Shown here: one piece after another, positions 39,413 to 47,871 of the stretch | Layout of the letters: every line of letters begins with the position of its first letter | How positions within the stretch are numbered: the stretch's first letter is position 1 | Origin: DATDSR01 sp036517855 | GTDB lineage: Bacteria; Patescibacteriota; Minisyncoccia; Phycocordibacterales; DATDSR01 | Direction of reading: 5' to 3' | Assembly (NCBI GenBank): GCA_036517855.1 | Contig: DATDSR010000021.1 | Location: 1 to 50,140 of the forward strand | DNA length: 50,140 bases | The notes under the pieces: generated by a model | Told to the model about the DNA's origin: nothing | Database searches by the model: none | Seen by the model: only the letters and a program-made list of their open reading frames with translations | Translations under genes and position numbers: made by a program

Positions 39413-40431
39413 GCCGGGGTGTTAAACACCTCTTTGATTTTCTTTATGAGTTCGTTTTTGATTTTTGTGTTGGCTTTGAGGAACTCGCGCGCGGCGTCAT
39501 AGCCACGGCCCATTTTCATGTCACCATATTCATATGAACCGCCACCACTCTTGGTGATAAGTTTGTACTTCTCACCCAAGGCTAGCACTTCGCCTTCAGG
39601 GCTGATGCCCTCGTTATAGAGGATATCGAACTCGGCTTGTTTGAAGGGGGCGGCCACTTTGTTCTTGACTACTTTCACTCGGTGACGCCCACCCACAGTC
39701 TCCTCACCCTTTTTAATCTGGGCGATGCGGCGGATGTCTAGTCGTACAGAGGCGTAAAACTTGAGGGCCTTGCCGCCCGGTGTCGTCTCTGGGTTGCCGA
39801 ACATTACGCCGATTTGCATCCGTATCTGATTTATAAAGATCACGAGGCACTTAGATTTCGCCACAATGGGTGTGAGCTTGCGCAAAGCCTGGCTCATCAA
39901 GCGCGCTTGCTTGCCCACGTGCATAGCACCCATATCTCCCTCAATTTCGTCTTTAGGAGTAAGGGCCGCTACCGAATCAATCACTATCACATCAATCTTG
40001 CCTGAGCGCACCAGCGATTCGGTAATGTCGAGAGCTTGTTCACCATAGTCTGGTTGGCTGATTAAGAGTTCATCTATGTTCACGCCCAACTTCTTAGAGT
40101 AATCAGGGTCCATGGCGTGTTCGGCATCGATGTAGGCGCAGATGCCGCCTTTCTTTTGCGCTTCGGCCACCACGTGCAAACTCAAAGTGGTTTTGCCGCT
40201 AGACTCTGGTCCAAAGATTTCCACAATGCGTCCACGAGGCATCCCACCTACGCCGAGGGCCATATCAAGGCCCAAACTGCCAGTAGGTATGGCGTCAATG
40301 CCCACCTTCGGCCGCTCACCCAATTTCAAAATCGAGCCTTCGCCAAACTTGGCTTGGATGGCCCGGATAGCATTATCCACCCCAGTGTTAATAACCCGAT
40401 CCTCCTTCTTCTCTTTAGGTTTGCGTACCAT
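39409..40431 (-). CDS. recA: Recombinase RecA
   Basis: 340 residues. Walker A FGPESSGKTT at 73-82, Walker B in KIDVIVIDSVAAL, conserved YIDAEHAMDP, LISQPDYGEQALDI, MSQALRKL, INQIRMQIGVMFGNPETTPGG, and the C-terminal FDILYNEGIS region. Full length; strand exchange and SOS co-protease. Third gene of a minus-strand run after ftsK and a small surface-type protein. Confidence 0.98.
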   Translation of the reverse strand: MVRKPKEKKEDRVINTGVDNAIRAIQAKFGEGSILKLGERPKVGIDAIPTGSLGLDMALGVGGMPRGRIVEIFGPESSGKTTLSLHVVAEAQKKGGICAYIDAEHAMDPDYSKKLGVNIDELLISQPDYGEQALDITESLVRSGKIDVIVIDSVAALTPKDEIEGDMGAMHVGKQARLMSQALRKLTPIVAKSKCLVIFINQIRMQIGVMFGNPETTPGGKALKFYASVRLDIRRIAQIKKGEETVGGRHRVKVVKNKVAAPFKQAEFDILYNEGISPEGEVLALGEKYKLITKSGGGSYEYGDMKMGRGYDAAREFLKANTKIKNELIKKIKEVFNTPA

Positions 40432-40448
40432 ATATTATGTCTATTTAT

Positions 40449-40838
40449 TCAATAATTATTTATGGCTACTGAAGTGGTCGCGCTATCTTTGGGTCGATAG
40501 ACGAGTTCGAGTGTCTGGCTACGTTCGCGGTTAAAGCGGTCAAGCGAATCAACCTCTATTACATTATATCCCAAGCCAAGTAAGAGTTCCTTCTCGAAGT
40601 TGCCCGCGGCGTCTGTGAGCACCTTGGCCCCATTTACGGTTAAGAGCGCGCTATCTGGTGCTGTACCCTTAATCACCACGAAGGCGCTCGAGAGTGTGCT
40701 GCCATTTTTGGGGGACTCGATCTTGATGCTTGTACCCCACACTAGGTCGTGAGTTTTGAAGACGGCGAAGATGGCAAGCGAGCTTAATAAAATTATGCCG
40801 AGGGTTATTTGCAATGTTTTACCTGCACTTATGTTCAT
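40449..40838 (-). CDS. Membrane-anchored Ig-like (glucodextranase-B type) protein
   Basis: 129 residues: an N-terminal hydrophobic anchor (about 8-28, LQITLGIILLSSLAIFAVF) and an extracytoplasmic domain with the pattern IESPKNGSTLSSAFVVIKGTA, LTVNGAKVLTDAAGNF and GLGYNVIEVDSLDRFNRER, as in glucodextranase-B/Big-type domains. The role is unknown. It overlaps the ftsK stop by 4 nt and precedes recA by 17 nt. Confidence 0.8.
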   Translation of the reverse strand: MNISAGKTLQITLGIILLSSLAIFAVFKTHDLVWGTSIKIESPKNGSTLSSAFVVIKGTAPDSALLTVNGAKVLTDAAGNFEKELLLGLGYNVIEVDSLDRFNRERSQTLELVYRPKDSATTSVAINNY

Positions 40839-43141
40839 AGTTTTTCTTCGGTTTGCTTTTCCCAGCCCGAGGCTGGTCCGCCTTGGGCGGAAAATTCCTC
40901 GCCATACTCATCTGTGGCACTCGGTGTTGAGCCGAAGACCTCGCGTGGTTTTGCTCCGGAGCCCGCGCCCACCACTCCGCGTTCTTCAAGCATGTCGAGC
41001 AAACGTGCGGCCCGAGCGTAACCGACTTTAAGTTTGCGCTGGAGTAAGGACGAAGATGCTCGGCCAATCTTTTGCACAATCTCCTTCGCTTGCTCAAATA
41101 GCTCGTCATCGTCATCGCTTGTTTCGTCGTTCCAGCCAGAGGCTGGTCCGCCTCCGGCGGAAAAACCTTCACCGCCCTCGGCCGCGATCTCAAGAGCCGA
41201 CGTTTCGGTGGGTGATTCGTTGTGACCGCTTATAAAGCTCACTACCTTCTTCACCTCGGCTTCAGACACGAAAGCTGATTGCAAGCGGACAGGCTTTGAG
41301 GTCTCGCCGGAGAGGTAGAGCATATCGCCTGCGCCCAAGAGCTTCTCAGCGCCAGGCATATCAATAATAGTGCGCGAGTCTATTTGCGATGGTACCTGCA
41401 AAGCCACACGTGACGGGATATTTGCCTTAATCAGGCCAGTGATTACTTCAGTGGATGGCCGTTGAGTGGAGAGTATCAAGTGGATACCAACCGCACGTGA
41501 CATTTGGGCCACACGTACAATAGCCGACTCGAGTTCGCGCGGGTAGGAGGACATAATGTCAGCAAGTTCATCGATGACTATCACTATATATGGCATTGCC
41601 TCTGGCAACGAAGGAGGATCGAGTTGGCCACTCTTTCCGCCCGAGGCGGATCGGCCTAGGGCCGAATTGTATTTATCTAAGGCCGGGTTGTAGACGTTCT
41701 CATGGTAACTCTTGATGTCACGGGCGGCTTCGGCCTCAAGGATGTCGTAACGCCGGTCCATCTCCTTAGCCGCCCATTTAAGGGCGAGGATGGCCTTTTT
41801 AGGATTGGTGATAACCGGCGTAAGTAAGTGGGGGGTGTTGTTGTAGAGAGTTAGTTCAACCCGCTTAGGGTCAATCATAATGAAGCGCAAATTGGACGGA
41901 GCGTTGCGATAGAGGAGTGAGATGATGAGTGCGTGGATGGTCACAGATTTGCCCGAGCCTGTGGTGCCGGCGATAAGTAGGTGAGGTGATTTGGCTACAT
42001 CAGTAAAGGTGACAGCGCCCGTGATGTCTTTACCCATTGCCACAAGGAGAGGCTTATCTGATTTGGCGAAGTTTTGGTCGGCCAGGAGTGAGCCTAGACG
42101 CACGGTTGTTTTGACCGAGTTGGGGACTTCAATACCAACCAGTGACTTACCCGGTATGGGTGCCTCGACTCGGAGTGGGTGAGCGGCAAGCGAAAGGGCC
42201 AAGTCATTTTGCAAAGCTACAATGCGCGAGAGCTTTACTCCTTCGGCCGGCTTGAGCGCGTAACGAGTAATAGAAGGGCCGATAGAAATTTCGTCCATCT
42301 CCACCTCGATGCCGAAGTTAGAGAGTGTGCGTTTTATAATGTTTGAATTCGCCTTGATATCGCCAGCGCCCGGCTTGCCACTGTCGCGACCAAGTAACTC
42401 GAGCGGGGGAGGGGTGTAAGGGGTTTGATCAGCGCGCACTAAAGGCACGAATTCTTCACGAGTATCTTTACCTAAGCCAAACATGCCTTTGACCTTGCTT
42501 GCGGTTGTCTCTTGTGGTCTCTGGGTTGGCTCGGCTGGGGTTTTGTCTTCGGCCACCTCTTCTATCTCATCTGCAACTTCGTCTACGACCTCTTCCATGT
42601 CATCCTCCACTACTCCCTTTCTGTTTCTCCACAAGGTTAAGATTTTTTCAAATGATAATGTTGTTTCAAATATAAGCACCAGTGAGATTAGAAATACTGC
42701 CACAAATATCGCCCAACTGGCTGTGCCGAAAAGCCTACTGCTCACACTCGCTATGCCGTAGCCAATGATACCTCCGGGGTGATTAACCTCGTCTCCAAAC
42801 CCACGCTCTATAATACCCAAACCCGAAAGCACAAAAAATAGGCTACCCACAGCCCGCACAAGGACTAATCGTGGTTGATGCGAGCGGAAGAAGGACACAG
42901 CCACGAGCAGGGAGATTGTCGGCACGAGGTAGAAGCCTGCTCCCAAGAGGTAGCGCAGAACCTCGTATGTCTTATTGCCAATGAAGCCAGCTAAGCCCCT
43001 AGAGGATAACAGGAGGAATACGGAAAAGGCTAAAAAGGCTATGCCCCAGATGGTGTGTCGCACCCCGTCCTTTAGCCCGCCACCGCCATTCTTTGAGACA
43101 TCTTGGGGTTGTTTAAAACTAGATTTAGCTTTCTTCTTCAC
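40835..43141 (-). CDS. ftsK: DNA translocase FtsK
   Basis: 768 residues from a GTG start. Four membrane helices in the first 165 residues, an acidic linker, then the RecA-like motor with Walker A AGTTGSGKSV near 392 and Walker B YIVIVIDELADIM, QRPSTEVITGLIKANIPSR, and a C-terminal winged-helix gamma domain (LFEQAKEIVQKIGRASSSLLQ...). It moves the chromosome at septation and activates XerCD. I use GTG at 43141 (KKKAKSSF) because a TGCTAAAAT box ends 7 nt upstream; the ATG at 43150 would lie in that box. Three in-frame 30-nt double hairpins: 40862-40891, 41132-41161 and 41636-41665. Confidence 0.96.
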   Translation of the reverse strand: MKKKAKSSFKQPQDVSKNGGGGLKDGVRHTIWGIAFLAFSVFLLLSSRGLAGFIGNKTYEVLRYLLGAGFYLVPTISLLVAVSFFRSHQPRLVLVRAVGSLFFVLSGLGIIERGFGDEVNHPGGIIGYGIASVSSRLFGTASWAIFVAVFLISLVLIFETTLSFEKILTLWRNRKGVVEDDMEEVVDEVADEIEEVAEDKTPAEPTQRPQETTASKVKGMFGLGKDTREEFVPLVRADQTPYTPPPLELLGRDSGKPGAGDIKANSNIIKRTLSNFGIEVEMDEISIGPSITRYALKPAEGVKLSRIVALQNDLALSLAAHPLRVEAPIPGKSLVGIEVPNSVKTTVRLGSLLADQNFAKSDKPLLVAMGKDITGAVTFTDVAKSPHLLIAGTTGSGKSVTIHALIISLLYRNAPSNLRFIMIDPKRVELTLYNNTPHLLTPVITNPKKAILALKWAAKEMDRRYDILEAEAARDIKSYHENVYNPALDKYNSALGRSASGGKSGQLDPPSLPEAMPYIVIVIDELADIMSSYPRELESAIVRVAQMSRAVGIHLILSTQRPSTEVITGLIKANIPSRVALQVPSQIDSRTIIDMPGAEKLLGAGDMLYLSGETSKPVRLQSAFVSEAEVKKVVSFISGHNESPTETSALEIAAEGGEGFSAGGGPASGWNDETSDDDDELFEQAKEIVQKIGRASSSLLQRKLKVGYARAARLLDMLEERGVVGAGSGAKPREVFGSTPSATDEYGEEFSAQGGPASGWEKQTEEKL
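40862..40891. repeat. Double-hairpin element in ftsK, copy 1
   Basis: CCAGCCCGAGGCTGG followed by TCCGCCTTGGGCGGA; each a 6-bp stem with a 3-nt loop. On the coding strand it gives FSAQGGPASGW. Confidence 0.85.
41132..41161. repeat. Double-hairpin element in ftsK, copy 2
   Basis: CCAGCCAGAGGCTGG followed by TCCGCCTCCGGCGGA; encodes FSAGGGPASGW. Differs from copy 1 mainly in the loops. Confidence 0.85.
41636..41665. repeat. Double-hairpin element in ftsK, copy 3
   Basis: TCCGCCCGAGGCGGA followed by TCGGCCTAGGGCCGA; encodes SALGRSASGGK inside the motor domain, in a surface-loop region before SGQLDPPSLPEAMPY. Confidence 0.8.
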
Positions 43142-43148
43142 AACCCAC

Positions 43149-43157
43149 ATTTTAGCA
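43149..43157 (-). promoter_or_regulatory. Extended -10 promoter of ftsK, leaderless GTG start
   Basis: TGCTAAAAT on the minus strand; 7 nt (GTGGGTT) separate it from the GTG at 43141. Confidence 0.5.
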
Positions 43158-43230
43158 AGATAATTAGATATTGCCTAAGTAGTTTGTGAATAAATCGATG
43201 CAAGCCAGAGGAGAACTATTGCATTGTCGT

Positions 43231-43259
43231 TTGCATTCTCTTTTTATGGCGCATATACT
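43231..43259 (+). promoter_or_regulatory. Sigma-70 type promoter of the HTH regulator
   Basis: TTGCAT (43231-43236), 17-nt spacer, TATACT (43254-43259). The ATG at 43275 follows after about a 9-nt leader. A DnaA-box-like TTATTCACA lies on the minus strand at 43185-43193. Confidence 0.6.
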
Positions 43260-43274
43260 TGACCTTAACAGAAT

Positions 43275-43919
43275 ATGAACTTCGCTCTAGGACAAAACAA
43301 GTTAGTAGCTGAAGCCGAATCCGGTCTCTTAAATCGGGCCAAAAGGCTTTCGATTGCCCTTTACAGACTAACCAGTTACTTCGAACCAAATGAACCGATG
43401 CGGGAGAGTCTAAGGGCCAAGGCTATTTCGCTAATGGACACAGTTTTAGTCATAAAGGACATTAGAAAACCGCTAAAAGAGCTATTGTCCTATACAGATG
43501 TCCTATTATATTCAGGTCTTGTCTCTGAGACGAACATAAAAATCTTAAAGGACGAATTAATGTCCCTGACAAACCAAGCCCAACAATTAACTAGCGAGGA
43601 GCCATCCCCCTTTTTTGGTCTCACGGATTTGATCCCGGATTTACCCAAAACGCTTGTGCCTCCGAGTAATCATTTGATTGGGCTAAATTTAGCTACAGCA
43701 CAACTAGCGACGAGTAGTCAAAAGGATAAGCGCCGGGTGGCCATAGTGGATTTCATCAGAAAGAATGGGGGGGCAAGTGTGCGCGATTTGATGGCTGTAG
43801 TTAGGGGCTGTAGCGAAAAGACGATACAAAGAGAGTTGGCTTTACTTATTGCCCACGGTGAACTCAAGCGCGAGGGAGAGCGCAGGTGGAGTAAGTATTT
43901 GCTCGCACGAGCGTCTTAA
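43275..43919 (+). CDS. HTH (winged-helix) regulator with helical N-terminal domain
   Basis: 214 residues. The first 110 are helical (LNRAKRLSIALYRLTSYF, MDTVLVIKDIRKPLKELLSY), then a linker, and a C-terminal winged helix from about 150: KRRVAIVDFIRKNGGASVRDL, CSEKTIQRELALLIAHGELK with RRWSKYLL forming the wing. No signal or membrane segment. Function unknown; placed just before the probable S-layer gene and its long leader, so it could control it. Confidence 0.75.
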   Translation: MNFALGQNKLVAEAESGLLNRAKRLSIALYRLTSYFEPNEPMRESLRAKAISLMDTVLVIKDIRKPLKELLSYTDVLLYSGLVSETNIKILKDELMSLTNQAQQLTSEEPSPFFGLTDLIPDLPKTLVPPSNHLIGLNLATAQLATSSQKDKRRVAIVDFIRKNGGASVRDLMAVVRGCSEKTIQRELALLIAHGELKREGERRWSKYLLARAS

Positions 43920-44221
43920 CGCATAGGTCCTTAGCCACGGATTGACCCGAGGAGGCGAATATGCTAGCTTATCCACATAGCATATTTGGCTATAAAGCTC
44001 TGTAACTATATACTTATTGAAGTAGTTGCGGCTTTTCTTTGTACGGCCATAGGCCGTGTGATTGTTTGGCAGAAAGGAGGACTTTGAAAACTGAATAGTC
44101 TCTGCGAAAACGGAGACAGTTATCCTACTTATTTTGTTCCACAAAACGTTCTTTCGTTTGTATGAAAGGGCGGGTATGGAAATTATTAATTGAGATTATT
44201 ATTAATCACGAATTAGATTAT
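43920..44221 (+). promoter_or_regulatory. Long structured leader of the S-layer-like gene
   Basis: 302 bases without a gene. It holds a DnaA-box-like TTATCCACA (43969-43977), a TATAAA -10 candidate shortly after (in TTGGCTATAAAG), a GGCC-ATA-GGCC hairpin near 44045, AGAAAGGAGG near 44071-44080 followed only by a 4-codon TTG frame, and a GTCTC...GAGAC hairpin (about 44099-44118). AT-rich sequence leads to the ATG at 44222. An untranslated leader of about 150-230 nt is predicted, unlike the leaderless genes; a role in mRNA stability or control is likely. Confidence 0.5.
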
Positions 44222-47200
44222 ATGACCAAAACCTCTATGGGTAAGGTCGCAAGAATCGCTTCGATAGTTCTCGGTGTTGCGATGTTCGCAACTGTGGCTC
44301 TGCCAGCTTCGGCCGCCACCATCGATGATCTGTTGGCGCAGATTGCTGCGTTGCAGGCTCAACTCCTTGCTATGCAAGGTGGTTCGACCTCAACTTCTTG
44401 CAACTTTACGATGAATTTATCAATGGGTATGCAGAACTCGCAAGTCATGGACTTGCAGAAGTATCTGAACGCCAAAGGTGCCACGGTTTCCCTCACGGGA
44501 GCCGGTGCTCCAGGTCAGGAGACAAGCTACTTTGGTGCTCGCACCAAGGCCGCTGTCATGGTCTGGCAGAATATGCACGCCGCTCAAGTTCTCGCTCCGG
44601 CGGGACTTAGCGGAGGCACAGGCTTCTGGGGAATGTTCTCACGCACTTACGCCAACACAACTTGTGGCGGTGTAGTGACTCCTCCCCCAGGCCAAAACCC
44701 TCCTCCAGTTCCTCCAGCCACTGGCGGCATCTCGGTTTCAGCTGCCGCACAGCCCGCCAACTCGCTAGCTCCTGAAAGTGCAGCTCGTGTACCTTTCACC
44801 AACTTTACGGTGACAGCTGGTGCGCAAGATGCCACCCTCAACTCTGTAGTGGTTGAACGTCAAGGTCTAGGTGCCGACGCTGCTTTCGACAGTGTGGTGC
44901 TTATAGACGAGACTGGTGCTCAAGTTGGTAATTCCAAGACTCTCAACTCTGATCACCGAGCCACTATTGGCGAGAACGTGGTCATCAAGGCTGGTACTTC
45001 GCGCACCTTTACTGTGGCCGGCAATATGGTCGCCGACAACAGTGGTCGCGCTGGTCAGGTTGCTTCTCTTGCCCTTGTGGCAGTGAACGCCTCTGGTTCG
45101 GTTTCGGGTAGCTTCCCCATCGTTGGCGCCACTCACACGATCAATGCCACTTTGGACATTGGTACCGTGACTATGGGCCGTGGATCTTATGATCCTGGCT
45201 CTGCTCTGACTAAGGAAGTAGGTGTTGTGGGTTACAACTTCTCGTCTGTCAGGGTTACAGCTGGCTCGAACGAGGATATGTACCTCCGCTCCATCCGTTG
45301 GAACCAGACTGGTTCAGCGGCTCCTAGTGATCTTGCCAACCTAACGACTGTGGTTGATGGCGTGTCTTACTCCACAGTCATCTCGTCTGACAGCAAGTAT
45401 TACAGCACCGTCTTCCCAGCTCCTGGCCTCTTGATCGTCAAGGGCGCATCCAAGGATATCACCATCAAGGGTGACATTGTGGGTGGCTCTGGCCGCACAA
45501 TAGCCTTTGATCTCGCCAAGAGGATTGACATCAACTTGGTTGGTAAAGACCATGGCTACGGCACCACTCCTCCCCAGACAACTGGCAACTCTAACAACTG
45601 CGGCGCGACCACTGGTACCTCGTGCTTTACTACAACCGAGGATCCTTGGTATGACGGCGCTGTCGTGACCGTGTCGGCTGGTACTATGAACGTCAGTTCG
45701 TGGTCGGCCGGTGTTCCTTCGGCAAACATCGCTGAAGGAGTGTCTGATGTTCCGATCGCTGGCTTCACCGTTGACGTTAAGGGCGAAGGTATCTCTGTTG
45801 GTTCGATGATCTTCGGTGTTGGTGTGACTGGCACCGTTGCTTCGGGCGGCATTGATTCTGTCAAACTTATCGACGAAACGGGCAAGACCCTCGCTGGCCC
45901 TACCGACGTCACCCAGATAACCACGGGTTACGGAACAGTCACCCTCTCTAACTCGATAACATTCAAAACGGGTGTTACCAAAGTTAAATTGGTGGCCAAG
46001 GTTGATACTAGTGCTGCCAACAACGACACTGTTGTAGCCTCTACCACCCCTGGTAGCGGTTGGACAAGCGTCAAGGGCGAAACTACGGGGAATACCATTA
46101 CTCCTTCCCCCTCTTCCGCCATCTCTGGTTCTACTCAAACAGTTAAGGCTGGAACATTAACGATTACGGTTTCCACTCTACCTCCGGCTCAGAACGTGGT
46201 CGCCGGTTCCAAGCAGTTCACCTTCGCCAACTACATCTTCGATGGTTCTGCCTCTGGCGAGGATGTGCGTATGAACACGGTGCCTCTCTACTTCGACACC
46301 ACAGGTACGCGCACCGATCTTACCAACTGTTCGCTCTACGATGGAGCCACGGCTCTTAACACCGGTTCTAATGTTAAGAACCCAGCTACCACCGACACAG
46401 CTTCATCCACCTCTCTTACCTTCGATGGTACAGGTTTGATTGTCACTAAGGGGACAAGCAAGACCCTCTCTATGAAGTGTGATCTCAAAACTGGTGTTAC
46501 CACTAAGTATTGGTGGGGTGTTGATGCGGGCGCTACCTTCACAGCCACCGGTCTAACAAGTGGTACCACGATTACGCCTACGGCTACTGATGCTAACGGT
46601 CAAATTATGACCGCCGTTGCTGGTGGTGGTTACAGCGTGGTGAATTCGGCTGATTCCTCGGTGCTCTACCGCGCAGTCCAGGCCGGAGCCACAGACGTGA
46701 TTTTGGCCAAGTACATCTTCACCGCTTCTACGTCTGAGGATGTTACTATCAAGCAAATTGTCTTAGCTCTTGGCAACACCGCTTCCAACTCGCCGGCTGA
46801 CCTTGTTGGTCAACAGGTAACAGTATGGAAGGGTACTACCCAGGTTGGTATAGGCCAGTTCGGTGTCGGCGGTACTGCCGATGTCGCCACCTCAACGCTT
46901 TCGGCTCCGTTCAACGTCCCCAAGGGTGAATCTGTGACTATTACAGTCAAGGGTTCGCTTACGGCCCAGGATTCTATTAATGGTACCCCGGGCGCCTTCA
47001 TTGTAGTCAACTACGATGGTGGTGTGGGTAATAACGGTAGTTCCTCAAGCGCCACTGGTAACTATGGTACGGGCGTTGATTCGGGCTCGACCATTGGCGG
47101 TAGCTACGCTGCTGTCACCAACACCAACGGTGTGCGTGTATTCCGTGGAGTTCCGACTATCTCGGTCCTCTCAAGCGGTTGCGCCACTTGTCTACAGACT

Positions 47201-47740
47201 GGCGTGGATCTCTACAAGATTCGCGTTACCGCTCCCGCCGCTCGCGGTATTGGTCTCCGTGCTGTCAGCTTCAACGTGAGTTCGATTGGTATTGGAGTCA
47301 CTGGCTGGCAACTCGTTGGTCCTAATGGCGCGGTTAATGCCACAGCAGTTGCTTCTACCACCAATAATCGCTTGATCATCAACTTCGACAACTCGTCTAC
47401 GGACAGTTTGGTTGATGCTGGTGATTCCAAGGATTACGCGGTTCGAGCCACTGGCTTTAGTTCGGCCCTCACTTCGGCAAACACAGAGACGGTAAGCATC
47501 AACCTGGTGTCTGACACCACAACCCCAAGCTACTTGGCAACAGGCACGCTTATGGGCTCGGTGTACTCAATCCAGAACAGTGCTTCAAGCTCTGACAAGT
47601 TCGTGTGGACACCGTTCTCAAGCACCACCCCGGCGGTATTGACAGCAGCGATGCAGCTCAATGCTGACTGGACGAACAGTTACGGAGTGCCCGGCTTCAA
47701 TGTAAGTCAGGATCTCCCAGCTCAAAGCTTCAGCAACTAA
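44222..47740 (+). CDS. Probable S-layer-like major surface protein
   Basis: 1172 residues. Signal peptide (VARIASIVLGVAMFATVALP, cleavage after PASA), then a helical ATIDDLLAQIAALQAQLLA segment, a peptidoglycan-binding-like domain (MGMQNSQVMDLQKYLNAKG, GAGAPGQETSYFGARTKAAV), a proline-rich linker (TPPPGQNPPPVPP), and about seven beta-sandwich repeats with recurring phrases like TFTVAGN, SKDITIKGDI and ESVTITVKG. Strong, uniform codon choice, a long leader and a strong terminator suggest very high expression. The PG-binding part would anchor it to the wall and the repeats would form the outer layer. Long open frames on the opposite strand are a by-product of codon bias. Confidence 0.85.
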   Translation: MTKTSMGKVARIASIVLGVAMFATVALPASAATIDDLLAQIAALQAQLLAMQGGSTSTSCNFTMNLSMGMQNSQVMDLQKYLNAKGATVSLTGAGAPGQETSYFGARTKAAVMVWQNMHAAQVLAPAGLSGGTGFWGMFSRTYANTTCGGVVTPPPGQNPPPVPPATGGISVSAAAQPANSLAPESAARVPFTNFTVTAGAQDATLNSVVVERQGLGADAAFDSVVLIDETGAQVGNSKTLNSDHRATIGENVVIKAGTSRTFTVAGNMVADNSGRAGQVASLALVAVNASGSVSGSFPIVGATHTINATLDIGTVTMGRGSYDPGSALTKEVGVVGYNFSSVRVTAGSNEDMYLRSIRWNQTGSAAPSDLANLTTVVDGVSYSTVISSDSKYYSTVFPAPGLLIVKGASKDITIKGDIVGGSGRTIAFDLAKRIDINLVGKDHGYGTTPPQTTGNSNNCGATTGTSCFTTTEDPWYDGAVVTVSAGTMNVSSWSAGVPSANIAEGVSDVPIAGFTVDVKGEGISVGSMIFGVGVTGTVASGGIDSVKLIDETGKTLAGPTDVTQITTGYGTVTLSNSITFKTGVTKVKLVAKVDTSAANNDTVVASTTPGSGWTSVKGETTGNTITPSPSSAISGSTQTVKAGTLTITVSTLPPAQNVVAGSKQFTFANYIFDGSASGEDVRMNTVPLYFDTTGTRTDLTNCSLYDGATALNTGSNVKNPATTDTASSTSLTFDGTGLIVTKGTSKTLSMKCDLKTGVTTKYWWGVDAGATFTATGLTSGTTITPTATDANGQIMTAVAGGGYSVVNSADSSVLYRAVQAGATDVILAKYIFTASTSEDVTIKQIVLALGNTASNSPADLVGQQVTVWKGTTQVGIGQFGVGGTADVATSTLSAPFNVPKGESVTITVKGSLTAQDSINGTPGAFIVVNYDGGVGNNGSSSSATGNYGTGVDSGSTIGGSYAAVTNTNGVRVFRGVPTISVLSSGCATCLQTGVDLYKIRVTAPAARGIGLRAVSFNVSSIGIGVTGWQLVGPNGAVNATAVASTTNNRLIINFDNSSTDSLVDAGDSKDYAVRATGFSSALTSANTETVSINLVSDTTTPSYLATGTLMGSVYSIQNSASSSDKFVWTPFSSTTPAVLTAAMQLNADWTNSYGVPGFNVSQDLPAQSFSN

Positions 47741-47776
47741 TACTTCTATCGGGTCGATACGATTTAAGTAGCGATT

Positions 47777-47817
47777 ACCCCCTCCGCCTTTGGCGAGAGG
47801 GGGTTTTCGTTTTACCC
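47777..47817 (+). terminator. Rho-independent terminator
   Basis: CCCCCTCCGCC pairs with GGCGAGAGGGGG and is followed by TTTTCGTTTT. Confidence 0.9.
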
Positions 47818-47837
47818 AGAGTCCGACGAAAGGTTGC

Positions 47838-47865
47838 TTGCAAAAGTTTTTTATGTCTGTAAAAT
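47838..47865 (+). promoter_or_regulatory. Promoter of the TPR protein, leaderless start
   Basis: TTGCAA (47838-47843), 16-nt spacer, TAAAAT (47860-47865). The ATG at 47872 is 6 nt further. Confidence 0.6.
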
Positions 47866-47871
47866 ATGATT

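Noticed and set aside
44060..44120. rRNA leader-like sequence (GAAAACTGAATAG) before an rRNA operon
   Set aside because: No 16S, 23S or tRNA sequence follows; a protein gene starts at 44222.
45341..46138. 265-codon open frame on the minus strand inside the S-layer-like gene
   Set aside because: It mirrors the biased codon use of the sense gene; no promoter, ribosome site or recognisable domain.
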